Notes: a model not told the origin generated them from the letters alone. Numbered from the stretch's first letter, positions 44,579-54,065 are shown. The stretch: 64,000 bases of DNA from Anaerolineales bacterium HSG25 (GCA_030377865.1 JAUCGA010000014.1:1-64000); one strand, 5' to 3'. Made by a program: numbers and translations.

Positions 44579-45733
44579 ATGACCAAAAATATATTAGTTG
44601 TTGACGACACACGAGCAAATTTACACCTTTTGGTCGAAATTTTGACGACTAATGGATATAAAGTACGTCCTGCCGCTAATGGACACATGGCTCTTTCTGC
44701 AATTAAAGCCGCCCCACCTGATCTAATTTTACTTGATATTATGATGCCCAATATGTCAGGGTACCAGTTGTGTGAACACCTAAAAGAGAACAAAGACACA
44801 GCGGATATTCCAATTATATTCATTAGCGCCTTAAATGATACCTTTGACAAGGTCCATGCCTTCTCAATTGGCGCGGTCGATTACGTTACTAAACCGTTTC
44901 AGGTTGAGGAGATGTTAGCTCGAGTTGAAACACATCTGACGTTACAAGATATGAATCAACAGCTAAAGAACGAGGTCATACATCGAGAACGGATTAACAA
45001 CCAACTAACGTTAGAAATCACCGAACGAAAACGTGCCGAAACTCTATTACGTGAGCAAAATCAAGAGTTGGATGCATTTGCCCATACTGTCGCTCACGAT
45101 CTAAAAAACCCTTTAGGATTTATTGCCAGTTATCTTGATTACACACTTGACAATTTAGACACGATTACCGATGATCAGAAGTTGATATTTTTGAACGAAA
45201 TTCGGATAATTAGCCATAAAGCAGTTAGTATTGTTGACGAACTCCTACTATTGGCTAGTGTTCGGAGTGATGCCATTGCTCTGACAGAGCTAGACATGCA
45301 GACAATTTTGACAGATGTTCAAAAACGATTGGCTCCCATGGTTGAGGAGTACCAACCCCAAATTACCTTCCCCGATAGTTGGCCTAAAGCAGTTGGTTAC
45401 GCTCCTTGGATCGAAGAGGTTTGGACCAACTATTTTAGTAATGGCTTAAAATATGGTGGCAGACCACCTCATATATCATTTGGTGCAACGATTAATGACG
45501 ACAGTAACTTGGTTCGTTTTTGGATTAAAGATAATGGTGCGGGATTGACATCGTCCCAACAAGAGAAACTGTTCACTGAATTTACCCGTCTCAATCAGAC
45601 AGAAGTTGAGGGAACAGGTTTAGGATTGTCTATTATTAGACGAATTATTAAACGATTAGGTGGACAGGTTGGGGTAGAGAGTGAAGTAGGACAAGGGTCG
45701 CTTTTTTATTTTGACTTGCCGCGTTCAGAGTAA
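44579..45733 (+). CDS. REC-histidine kinase
   Basis: 384 residues. REC 1-120 with D53 (LILLDIMMPNMSGYQ) and K in YVTKPFQVEE, coiled coil, HisKA with H173 (FAHTVAHDLKNPLGFIASYL, the phytochrome-like subtype), HATPase with EEVWTNYFSNGLKYGG, DNGAGLTSSQ and GTGLGLSII. Soluble. AAAAGGATG upstream of the ATG. The receiver is strongly similar to that of the next gene, which carries a phosphatase output, so this pair probably shares an input. Confidence 0.93.
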   Translation: MTKNILVVDDTRANLHLLVEILTTNGYKVRPAANGHMALSAIKAAPPDLILLDIMMPNMSGYQLCEHLKENKDTADIPIIFISALNDTFDKVHAFSIGAVDYVTKPFQVEEMLARVETHLTLQDMNQQLKNEVIHRERINNQLTLEITERKRAETLLREQNQELDAFAHTVAHDLKNPLGFIASYLDYTLDNLDTITDDQKLIFLNEIRIISHKAVSIVDELLLLASVRSDAIALTELDMQTILTDVQKRLAPMVEEYQPQITFPDSWPKAVGYAPWIEEVWTNYFSNGLKYGGRPPHISFGATINDDSNLVRFWIKDNGAGLTSSQQEKLFTEFTRLNQTEVEGTGLGLSIIRRIIKRLGGQVGVESEVGQGSLFYFDLPRSE

Positions 45734-45769
45734 ACCAGACTAGAAGACTTGGAATAAAGGTTTTAACAC

Positions 45770-48661
45770 ATGAGCAAAAATATTTTAGTGGTTGATGATA
45801 CTCGAGCTAATTTACGATTTTTAGTTAAAATATTAACTCAGCAAGGATACCGAGTTCGCCCCGCATCCAATGGGCGGATGGCTCTTATTGCCGCGCAAAC
45901 CGAACTGCCCGATCTGATTCTGCTTGATATTTTGATGCCCGGTATGGATGGTTATCAGGTTTGTGAAGCGCTTAAAGCCGACGAACGGACAAGTGATATT
46001 CCAATTATTTTTATTAGTGCTCTCCATGCCACACTAGATAAAGTTAAAGCGTTTTCGGTAGGAGGAGTGGACTATATCACCAAACCTTTTCATATCGAAG
46101 AGGTGATTGCTCGGGTCGAAACTCACCTTTCGTTACAAGATATGCAAAAAAAAACTCTAGCTCACAATAAAAAGCTCCAACAAGAAGTAACAGATCGAAA
46201 AATAGTCGAAAAATCATTATACTATCATAAATATTTACTTGATAATGTGTCTGATGCGGTCATATCAAGCGACATGAATTTTGTCATTAAAAGCTGGAAC
46301 AACGCGGCTACGGATATGTATGGCTGGCAATCAGAAGAGGTAATTGGCAAATTAGTCAGCGAGATTGTCCGTCCTACTTATCAAACAGTATCTCGACAAA
46401 AGATTGTGGAGGCTTTTTTTACCAATGGTTACTGGAAAGGAGAAGTAATACATCATCATCAAGACGGGCGAGCTATTGATATACTAGCATCGGTAAAAAT
46501 GCTTAACGATAATGCAGGTAATCCGATTGGAGTTGTCTCTGTAAACCGAGATATTACAGACTATAAACGAACAGAAATCGCCCTAAAATGCTCTGAGGCT
46601 GAATTACAAGCCCTGTTTGCGGCCATGACTGATCTGATTATGGTATTAGATAGGAATGGAAAATACTTAAAAATTGCTCCAACATCCCCTGAACTGTTAT
46701 ACCGCCCCTCAACAGAACTGCTTGGCAAAACAATTTCCAAAGTATTCTCTCCCTCCCTCGCCGAGATGTTTCTGACCAATATTCAGCAAACAATTAAATC
46801 TGGTGAAACCTCTACCTTGGAGTATAACCTCAATATTAATGGCAATGAGCATTGGTTTGATGCTCGTATATCGTTTTTGACTGAGGAAACGGTTGTATTT
46901 GTGGCTCATGATATTACCAACCGTAAAGAGGCAGAACAACAAATTCAAGCTCAAAATCAATTTCTGTATACGATTTTAGAATCACTATCCAGCCCTTTTT
47001 ATGTAATTAATGTTTCTGATTATTCAATTGAAATCGCAAACTCTGCCGCTCGAGATTTAGGTATCACGACAAACTCAACCTGCTACGCTTTAACCCATAA
47101 ACGAGACAGTCCCTGCGATAGTCTTGAGCATCCCTGCCCGCTTGCTATCACCCACAACACCAAAGAGCCAGCCGTGGTCGAACATCTCCATTATTCGACC
47201 ACCGGCGAACCGATTAATGTAGAGGTACATGGCTACCCTATTTTGGATGAAGCGGGTAACGTCGTCCAAATGATCGAATACTCCATCGACATTACCGAGC
47301 GCAAAAAAGCAGAAGTTGCTCTGCAACAGGCCTACGATGATCTTGAGCTTCGGGTTGATGAGTTGGGGACGTTAAATCTGATCATTCAAACCCTCGCTAC
47401 TGTGACCAACGTGGACATGGCCTTACAAATTGTGGCTGGAACCATGCTCCAGCTATTAAAGGCCGGTGGAGCTATAATTGGTCTTTTGGATAATAAACAA
47501 ACCTCCCTAACCATTGCGGCTCAGAAACTTGTCACAAAAGAAACATTCAACCCAATTGTAAGGGGAAAATTTGTTTTACCGGAACAAAGTATCTTACAAC
47601 AGGTAATCACTTCCAAACAGTCCCTTATCGTGCCGCGTTCTATGTTTGGGCGGATAATTGATTTATTGTATGATCCTGAATTGGCTGAACTAATAGCTTG
47701 CCTAATGCTTGTGCCGCTATTGGTACGAGGCCGGTCGATAGGAATCATCATTTTGCACGCTTATCATAATGAACATGGGTTTAATCCGGCTGACAAAAAA
47801 CTGGCTGAAACGGTTGCCGGACAAGTGGCCGGAGCGATTGAACTAGCCAACATGTTTGATGAGCAACAGCGAATTAACATGGCTCTTTCCGTCGTGAACC
47901 AACGTATGCAAGATGAGTTGGCTCTGGCTCAAGAGATTCAGCGAGGTCTATTGCCTCCCACCGAGCCTAACTGGCCTCAGTTTGAACTGGTCTGTTATAC
48001 TTTGCCCGCTCACGAAGTTGGTGGTGACTTTTATACTTACCATGCCCTGCCATCCTCGCCGACCGATAATGAACGGTTCGCCATTGCCGTTGGTGATGTA
48101 TCCGGCAAAGGGGTCTCAGCCGCCTTGCTCATGGCAACTAGCCTGAGCCAGTTTGATGCCGCCTTGTTACATCCTTTCTCACCCGTTGAGCGATTAACCT
48201 ATTTAGACCAAGCCATGATGCCCTACACTCGACCCCGAAACCAAAACTGTGCTTTAGCCTATGTGGAACTTGAGCTTTTACCCAACAGTGAGTTTGCTCG
48301 TCTACAACTGGTTAATGCCGGTTGTATTCCTCCCTATATTAAACGTGCTAACGGTCACATTGAACACCATGAAATCGGCGGATTTGCCCTTGGTCAAGGA
48401 CTCGCCACCGAAACAAGCTACGACAAGGTCAGCCTTGATCTGCATCAGGGTGACCTTGTTGTCCTCACCAGTGACGGTGTCGTTGAAGCCACTAATTTGA
48501 CAGGTGACATGCTCGGTTTTGGTCAACTGGCTCAAATTGTTAGGGATGGGCCAACCAGCAGTGCCTCCGATTTACTGGCCTACATTAAAGAACAACTCTT
48601 CACCTTCACCAATCAAGCCGATCAGCATGATGATATGACTATTGTGGTGTTTCAGGTTTAA
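45770..48661 (+). CDS. REC-PAS-PAS-PAS-GAF-SpoIIE (PP2C) phosphatase
   Basis: 963 residues. REC with D53 (LILLDILMPGMDGYQV); PAS about 150-275, 280-390 and 395-515; GAF about 535-700; SpoIIE/RsbU-type PP2C about 735-963 (LALAQEIQRGLLPPTEP, HEVGGDFYTY, AVGDVSGKGVSAALLMAT, LTSDGVVEATN, HDDMTIVV). The phosphatase should act on a Ser/Thr-phosphorylated partner, classically an anti-sigma-factor antagonist with a STAS domain. PAS3 carries a Cys/His-rich stretch (CYALTHKRDSPCDSL, then HPCPL), possibly a metal or redox site. Follows the kinase at 44579 by 36 bases. Confidence 0.93.
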   Translation: MSKNILVVDDTRANLRFLVKILTQQGYRVRPASNGRMALIAAQTELPDLILLDILMPGMDGYQVCEALKADERTSDIPIIFISALHATLDKVKAFSVGGVDYITKPFHIEEVIARVETHLSLQDMQKKTLAHNKKLQQEVTDRKIVEKSLYYHKYLLDNVSDAVISSDMNFVIKSWNNAATDMYGWQSEEVIGKLVSEIVRPTYQTVSRQKIVEAFFTNGYWKGEVIHHHQDGRAIDILASVKMLNDNAGNPIGVVSVNRDITDYKRTEIALKCSEAELQALFAAMTDLIMVLDRNGKYLKIAPTSPELLYRPSTELLGKTISKVFSPSLAEMFLTNIQQTIKSGETSTLEYNLNINGNEHWFDARISFLTEETVVFVAHDITNRKEAEQQIQAQNQFLYTILESLSSPFYVINVSDYSIEIANSAARDLGITTNSTCYALTHKRDSPCDSLEHPCPLAITHNTKEPAVVEHLHYSTTGEPINVEVHGYPILDEAGNVVQMIEYSIDITERKKAEVALQQAYDDLELRVDELGTLNLIIQTLATVTNVDMALQIVAGTMLQLLKAGGAIIGLLDNKQTSLTIAAQKLVTKETFNPIVRGKFVLPEQSILQQVITSKQSLIVPRSMFGRIIDLLYDPELAELIACLMLVPLLVRGRSIGIIILHAYHNEHGFNPADKKLAETVAGQVAGAIELANMFDEQQRINMALSVVNQRMQDELALAQEIQRGLLPPTEPNWPQFELVCYTLPAHEVGGDFYTYHALPSSPTDNERFAIAVGDVSGKGVSAALLMATSLSQFDAALLHPFSPVERLTYLDQAMMPYTRPRNQNCALAYVELELLPNSEFARLQLVNAGCIPPYIKRANGHIEHHEIGGFALGQGLATETSYDKVSLDLHQGDLVVLTSDGVVEATNLTGDMLGFGQLAQIVRDGPTSSASDLLAYIKEQLFTFTNQADQHDDMTIVVFQV

Positions 48662-48677
48662 TTATGGCATTTCAGTT

Positions 48678-48791
48678 TTGGATGAGTAAATATTCAGTAA
48701 ACTCGCCAGAAAGAGCGTCAGAAACCCGATTTCTTTGAGAAATCGGGTTTCTAGGTTCTAGGACTACTTTACTGAACTTTTACTTGGATGA
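48678..48791 (+). mobile_element. Miniature element, family E copy 4, with 8-bp target duplication
   Basis: Element 48686-48783, ends GTAAATATTCAGTAAA and TTTACTGAACTTTTAC, flanked by perfect octamers TTGGATGA (48678-48685, 48784-48791). Inner hairpin GAAACCCGATTTCTTTGAGA. The cleanest copy of family E. Confidence 0.88.
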
Positions 48792-48959
48792 AGCCATGCC
48801 GTCAACAATTTTAAGACCAGTGGAGACGCGTTTGAGTCGTTGCAGTTGAGATTGTTAGTTATCGACCAAATCAAAGAGCAACCAAGCGCCTCTTTCGTAC
48901 CAAGTTCAGCCATTGAATATGACCCGGATGCCTCAAAAACTTTTACAACTAATGGAGTT
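48792..48959. other. Unassigned stretch, possible coding remnant
   Basis: Between two miniature elements. One plus frame reads FKTSGDAFESLQLRLLVIDQ and on to about 48955 without a stop but with no start; it looks like part of a protein, not a repeat, yet I recognise no family. It is cut on the right by the family F element. Confidence 0.3.
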
Positions 48960-49085
48960 GTTCGGGAAGAAAGGAGTGCAAAAGCTTCTTGCTTTTGCCG
49001 GAGACAAACATGCAAAAGCAAGAAGCTTTTGCACTCCGCAGACCTCGAATTTGAATTTTTATGCGATAATAAGTTATTGCCGAAC
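48960..49085 (-). mobile_element. Miniature element, family F copy 3 (inverted)
   Basis: Inverted relative to 9135 and 44404. Ends GTTCGGGAAG and TTATTGCCGAAC, inner hairpin GTGCAAAAGCTTCTTGCTTT. Ends 18 bases from the 3' end of the minus-strand receiver gene. Confidence 0.85.
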
Positions 49086-49103
49086 AAGTCTATTGTTCGA
49101 TGA

Positions 49104-49487
49104 TTAACGTAACAACCCTTTAATCATCGTTCGCAATCTATCCAAAGTGAATGGTTTCTCTAAATAGCCATCTACTTGAGCCGCTTGAGCCTTTTCTTGC
49201 AAAGCCGGAGAGCCGTTGGCGACCATCAGAATTGTTTTGGTCTCGGGTGAGATAATCCGTAACAGTTCGATAATATCAAGCCCGTTATGTTTGGGCATGC
49301 CGTAGTCGGTAATCAGCAGATGATAATCGGTCTCCTCGAGCATGGAGATGGCGATGTCACTACTAAAAGCGGTTTTGGTTCGATAGTCATCTCCCAACGC
49401 GCGTAAACCTCTGGCTAATGAGATGGCAACGCGCGGTTCATTATCTACCAGTAAAATTTGTTTGTGATTATTTGTTATAGTTTCCAT
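49104..49487 (-). CDS. Single-domain response regulator
   Basis: 127 residues. Receiver with D61 (LLITDYGMPKHNGLDI) and K in YLEKPFTLDR. The metal-binding pair is D15-N16 (LLVDNEPR) instead of two acids, a common variant. ATG 49487 with CAAGGATTAG upstream. Convergent with the SpoIIE phosphatase. The larger SARP fusion lies 130 bases upstream on the same strand, so it may be in the same transcription unit, though no overlap supports this. Confidence 0.9.
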   Translation of the reverse strand: METITNNHKQILLVDNEPRVAISLARGLRALGDDYRTKTAFSSDIAISMLEETDYHLLITDYGMPKHNGLDIIELLRIISPETKTILMVANGSPALQEKAQAAQVDGYLEKPFTLDRLRTMIKGLLR

Positions 49488-49618
49488 AATCTAATCCTTG
49501 TGTGATTCTAGCGATTCGCGTTCCATGTCCTGCGTAAGACCACCTCCCCGAACTACCAACGGGCGAACGAGGAGAAAAACACACCTCGGAGGATATGCCC
49601 CATGTTCCACATCTTACG

Positions 49619-52600
49619 CTAATGTGGTTCTAAAATAACATATTTCCAGAGATGCCAGTTGACCGCGTTGACGGGTGATTTTCGGAGCCACGGTTTAACG
49701 AGCATGTGTCGTCGCCCGTAAAGCAGGGGAATTACAATCGCATCCTCGACTAAAAGTCGGTCGGCTTGCTGATAAAAGTCAGTTCGTTCAAGCTGGTTGG
49801 CCGAGCGGCGGGCTTGCTCAAGCAGGATTTGATAGGTTTTGTACTTCTCCAAGTTGCTCCAGAGACTATGAGAACAAACCCGCAACATGTTATCTGGGTC
49901 AGGATAGTCAGCCACCCAGCCATTTCTAAAGATATGTTTGGAGGTTCGATATAGTTGTTTTAAGAAGGTTCCCCACTCCAACTGCTCCCACTCCAAGGTT
50001 ATGTTCAAAATATCATACCACTGCTGTTTAACATAGTTTTCCATCTGATTATGCCCCAATCGAATCAGTCCGTCTACCTTGGGAAATCCTCGCCCCTCAG
50101 GATAACCTGCTTTAGCCAATAATTTTCTGGCTCGGTCAGGGTCGTAAGGTAAACCAATATCAGCCGAATGACCCAACATGTTCGGAGGGATGAATCCGCC
50201 GGTGGCCGGAAAAGCATGACCGTCCAGAACGATGTTGGCTAGTTTATGCTGGTCAAGGGCATAAGCCAAGGCTTGGCGCACCCGTGGGTCATCAAATGGC
50301 TCTCTATGACAGTCAAAGCCAATATATTGTACATTAAACATTGGCCCAGGTAGATACTCATCCGCCCGTTGTCGGCGCATTTGCTTCGATTCGGCCAGCG
50401 GCATATACAGCCCAATCTGGTCAAGTTGGTTAGCTTCATACATTTCAATTCGGTCGACAGAGCGATGTTTTTGCCCCAAGATGATCTCAACTTGTTCCAA
50501 ATTGCCCGCAAATTGACCCGGATAGGCCGGATTACGGCTCAATAATACCCGTTCGTTCTCTTGCCATTCGGTGATGATAAACGAGCCGTTGGTTACAATT
50601 TTGTCCAAATCTGTCCAACATGAGCCATACTGCTCAACCACATGACGAGGAATAGGAGCCATCGGTGCTTGAGCCAAAAGCAGAGGAAAGTAGCTGGTTG
50701 GCCCGTCCAACTCAATCACCAAGGTTAAGGGATCAGGTGCTTTAATGCCAACTGCTTCAAAATCGGTTAATTCTCCCTTGTAAAACGACTCGGCTCCGGT
50801 AATATCAAACAGGTAGCTCACGTTGGCTGACTTAAGTCGTCGGTCTAACTTGCGTCGCCAAGCATAAACAAAATCATGCGCCGTGACAGGTACGCCGTCA
50901 CTCCAGACATAATCATCCCGCAAATGGAAAATATAACGACTACCTTCGGCCAACACCTCCCAACTGTGAGCCATCTCCGGTACGACATCTAGCTCGTCGT
51001 TCGACGAAACCAGCCCCCGAAATAACTGCCGAATATACATAACCGATATATCATCGCCGACAAAAGTCGGGTCTAGGGTGGGCGGCGGTGTGCGAGCGAT
51101 TCGCAACGGATGTGGAGCCGGAGGGAGCGAGGCTGGTTGACTCTTGGGGCGTTGTTGCCACAGGGTAAAGCCTTCGTCGTAGGCATGTTTCGACTTGGGA
51201 AAATCGAAATTAAGGTGATAGGTTAAGCCCAACTTCATGAGCGTGCGAGCCGCTTGGTCATAATTGCCTTTTTCTTTGAGATAAGCCAGCGCCTGCTCAT
51301 AAAAATCGAGTGCTTCTTGATAGGCGTACAGCCGTCGCGCTTGGTCACCAGCCTGAATCAGGTACTCCACTGCCTGTTCGATTTGACCCGCTTGGGAGTA
51401 GTGATGAGCCAACTGAACCACAATCCGCTCGCTATGTTTGGTATACATGCGCTCTAAAATAGTGGCGACATCGCCATGTAACAAGCGTCGCTCACCAAGA
51501 CTGAGAGTGCTATATAGATGTTGCTGAAACAGAACATGAGAAAACTGGTATCGCGACAAAAACTGGTTGCCAACCTGTAGCTCATCCCGTTCGCGCACCA
51601 AATGATGCCGCTTCTCCAGTTCTTGCGACAGACTGCGTAACATGTGACGTTCGCGGGTCTCTTGCACTTCGGCCACCACCTGCGCGGTAAATATTTCTCC
51701 CTCAACACTGGCAACTGTCAAAATATCGCGCAGATTCTCATCCAGCCGCCCGATGCGTTCCTCTATCACCGCCTCAACACGAGCCGGTAAGGTTTGCCAG
51801 TTGAGCGTCTCCCCCTCGACCCACTGTTGGTGCTGATTTTGTACCATGTCGCCACACTCGCGCATGGTGCGGAGCAGTTCTACCGTAAAAAGTGGATGGC
51901 CCTGTGTTTTCTGATATAGTGCCTGACGAAATTCAGACCCAAGTTGATTTGGCTGACTATCTAACAGGGCTTCGACAAAGTTGTAGTCGGTGGCTTGTCC
52001 CAAATCGAGTTGAATATCACCATAACCACGTTTCAGTTCATTAACAACTGGCTCAAGCGGATGGCGCGCCTCGTCTCGCCCTAACAACACATCATCAGGC
52101 CGATATGTAACCAGTAATAAAATTGGACTGTGAGCCAACTGTCGGCCTAAATGAAACAGCAAACTAATCGAGGCCATGTCGGCCCATTGAGCATCATCAA
52201 TAATCAACAAAATCGGTTTTTGCTGAGCCAAGCTCTGCAACACCTGTGTCACCTGCTCAAACAGGTCGTCCTGCTCGGTACGATGAGCTTGGTCGAGATA
52301 ACCGTCATGTCCGTTACTCGGCGGAACAGGCACGGCCACTTGGTCAACAAAATGGCCGACAATGCTACGAGGGATGAGGCTATCAAGCAGATGCGCGCCC
52401 TCTTGCTTGACAACGGTCTGGGCGGTTTGCCGAAAATTCCATAACCGTTGGGCGTTGTCACGGGTTATGGTTCCGGCTCGCCATTTCGACTCAACCTCAC
52501 CCATCAACAGGGCCAAAATTGTTCGGAAGGGCAGGTAAGGGTCGCCCAATCCCGCATGGGCATGGCAGTTTCCGGTTAATACCAGCAAATCAGAGTGTTG

Positions 52601-53659
52601 CTGTTGTTGCTGATGAGCAAAATTTCTGACTAGCGCGGTTTTGCCGTTGCCCACCTCTCCGGCAACAAAGATGACTCGGCCATGTCCGGCAATGGCCTTA
52701 TCCAGATGGTTTTGTAGATAGGCTAACTCGGCCTCACGCTCAACAAAAACACGGGACGGGGGGTGATTTTCGGCGGCGCTTAAAAACGGTGGGGAAGTCT
52801 GTTCCCCCTCCCTTTGGGAGGGGGCTAGGGGGAGGGCTGATTCCCTTAGCGTACTGATATTAACCGACTTTGAGACTGGCGCGGCCACGGGGGGGTATTG
52901 ACGCGCCTTAATCTGTTTGTACCGCATGGTAATCTCAGCAGAGGGGGGTGCGCCTAACTCATCTTGCAAAATCTGAATATATTTGCGATATTGACGGATA
53001 GCCGCGCTCGACTGTCCGGTGAGGGCATACAACTCCATCAACTGGAGATGCACCGGTTCATGCAGAACATCAAGGCTCGACCAGCGGCGAGCATAAGTTA
53101 GAGCGGTCTCATGGTCACCAATAGCCCGATATCCATGTACCAGTTCCGCCAGAGCGGTGGCGAAGTTGCGACGTAGCTCTTCGGTTTGGAAAAACTGCCA
53201 CTCGTCAAATTCGAGACAGTCAGGCAGAGTAAAACCGGTTAAAAAATCATCATGGTACAGGCTGATAGCGTCGGTCAAATAGGTTAAATCCTCGCGGCGG
53301 GCTTCAGCGGATGGGGGAGCAGATTCACACTGATTATAACAAGCCAGACGTTCCTGATATTGAGTTATATCTAGCCAGACCGACTCATCCTGTTTTAGGC
53401 TGATGGTCTCGCGGTTGATGAGTAACCAGTCGGCCAGTGGTTTGTTCAGAATCGAGAGAGTACGTCGCAGGCTGGCTTTGGCCTTCCGTTGGTCAAAGTC
53501 GGGCCAAAACAGGGTTGCCAGCGCGTCTCGGCTGTGGGGCTGACCAGTCACGGCCAAATAGAGGAGCAGAGCCATCGCTTTACGACGCTCTATCTCGTGA
53601 GGCACGCCATATAGCTCTAGGCGAGGGGAACCAAATAGATACAGTTTTAGTTGAGACAT
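49619..53659 (-). CDS. SARP-type regulator fused to STAND ATPase and oligopeptide-binding (SBP_bac_5) domain
   Basis: 1346 residues from ATG 53659 (GGAGGAG eight bases upstream; another ATG at 53665 overlaps that ribosome site). OmpR-like winged helix about 1-95 (RRKAMALLLYLAVTG...LATLFWPDF, RRTLSILNK); BTAD about 100-250; a variable linker containing an in-frame repeat; STAND/AAA domain about 295-650 (VAGEVGNGKTALVRNF, LLIIDDAQWAD); TPR-like helices; then from about 865 a full-length SBP_bac_5 domain of the OppA/DppA type (WEVLAEGSRYIFHLRDDYVW, DDPRVRQALAYALD). No signal peptide, so the binding domain is cytoplasmic and probably senses a peptide or similar ligand to control DNA binding, as in SgrR. 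Confidence 0.92.
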   Translation of the reverse strand: MSQLKLYLFGSPRLELYGVPHEIERRKAMALLLYLAVTGQPHSRDALATLFWPDFDQRKAKASLRRTLSILNKPLADWLLINRETISLKQDESVWLDITQYQERLACYNQCESAPPSAEARREDLTYLTDAISLYHDDFLTGFTLPDCLEFDEWQFFQTEELRRNFATALAELVHGYRAIGDHETALTYARRWSSLDVLHEPVHLQLMELYALTGQSSAAIRQYRKYIQILQDELGAPPSAEITMRYKQIKARQYPPVAAPVSKSVNISTLRESALPLAPSQREGEQTSPPFLSAAENHPPSRVFVEREAELAYLQNHLDKAIAGHGRVIFVAGEVGNGKTALVRNFAHQQQQQHSDLLVLTGNCHAHAGLGDPYLPFRTILALLMGEVESKWRAGTITRDNAQRLWNFRQTAQTVVKQEGAHLLDSLIPRSIVGHFVDQVAVPVPPSNGHDGYLDQAHRTEQDDLFEQVTQVLQSLAQQKPILLIIDDAQWADMASISLLFHLGRQLAHSPILLLVTYRPDDVLLGRDEARHPLEPVVNELKRGYGDIQLDLGQATDYNFVEALLDSQPNQLGSEFRQALYQKTQGHPLFTVELLRTMRECGDMVQNQHQQWVEGETLNWQTLPARVEAVIEERIGRLDENLRDILTVASVEGEIFTAQVVAEVQETRERHMLRSLSQELEKRHHLVRERDELQVGNQFLSRYQFSHVLFQQHLYSTLSLGERRLLHGDVATILERMYTKHSERIVVQLAHHYSQAGQIEQAVEYLIQAGDQARRLYAYQEALDFYEQALAYLKEKGNYDQAARTLMKLGLTYHLNFDFPKSKHAYDEGFTLWQQRPKSQPASLPPAPHPLRIARTPPPTLDPTFVGDDISVMYIRQLFRGLVSSNDELDVVPEMAHSWEVLAEGSRYIFHLRDDYVWSDGVPVTAHDFVYAWRRKLDRRLKSANVSYLFDITGAESFYKGELTDFEAVGIKAPDPLTLVIELDGPTSYFPLLLAQAPMAPIPRHVVEQYGSCWTDLDKIVTNGSFIITEWQENERVLLSRNPAYPGQFAGNLEQVEIILGQKHRSVDRIEMYEANQLDQIGLYMPLAESKQMRRQRADEYLPGPMFNVQYIGFDCHREPFDDPRVRQALAYALDQHKLANIVLDGHAFPATGGFIPPNMLGHSADIGLPYDPDRARKLLAKAGYPEGRGFPKVDGLIRLGHNQMENYVKQQWYDILNITLEWEQLEWGTFLKQLYRTSKHIFRNGWVADYPDPDNMLRVCSHSLWSNLEKYKTYQILLEQARRSANQLERTDFYQQADRLLVEDAIVIPLLYGRRHMLVKPWLRKSPVNAVNWHLWKYVILEPH

Positions 53660-53752
53660 AACCATCTCCTCCAGTGGTAATCAAGAGTGGTATTCTACTT
53701 TAATTAGAGGGAATTGGCAACGGGTGAGGAACGGTTACTGTCAACAAAACAA

Positions 53753-53786
53753 AAAAGCACCGCCATGTTATCATGGCAGTGCTTTT
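53753..53786 (-). terminator. Intrinsic terminator (minus strand)
   Basis: AAAAGCACCGCCATG/CATGGCAGTGCTTTT with one mismatch and a TTAT loop. On the minus strand it ends in a U-rich run (TTTTTTGTTTTG). A related hairpin follows the paralogous kinase at 61258, so it probably ends the 58572-54066 operon before the SARP gene. Confidence 0.82.
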
Positions 53787-54045
53787 AGGACGTGGAAAAA
53801 AATGGCTCTCTGGTAAATTCCGTGCAACTCAAAACTGTATCCTGAATTAGATACTTTAATGGGGCAATCTTCCCGCAAGTTTAAAACTTGCGGGAAGATG
53901 ATGACACAATCATGACGTTTGCACGAAAAGCCCCAAAGAGCCAAAAAAATAATTGTCCCGCGGAGTAGGCACGCGTCGTGCCGCGCCACGGGTGCTGACT
54001 CCTCAATTGGGATGTTTTATTTCTTCCACCGCCTTAATCTTTTAA
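53787..54045. mobile_element. Family I element inserted behind the kinase gene
   Basis: About 255 bp, ends GGACGTGGAAAAAAAT and ATTTCTTCCACCGCC being imperfect inverted repeats, flanked by CTTTTA on both sides (53781-53786 region and about 54038-54043). At the paralogous locus (61285-61300) the sequence GCGCTTTTAATAGCTCGA is continuous, the empty site. It contains a 33-nt palindrome with TCTTCCCGCAAGTTT arms at 53867-53899. The core matches the short copy at 29672. Confidence 0.75.
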
Positions 54046-54065
54046 TAGCTCGACGAGGATACTCT

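Noticed and set aside
48840-49107. Two overlapping ORFs downstream of the SpoIIE gene.
   Set aside because: Their second halves are the family F element. Only the first part (about 48792-48955) could be a coding remnant, which is listed as an unassigned stretch.
29672-54045. Conserved core CATCCCAATTGAGGAGT upstream of two signalling genes in matching orientation, suggestive of a riboswitch.
   Set aside because: Both copies are bounded by the same inverted ends and one has a paralogous empty site, so it is the core of a miniature element. The potential stems differ between copies.
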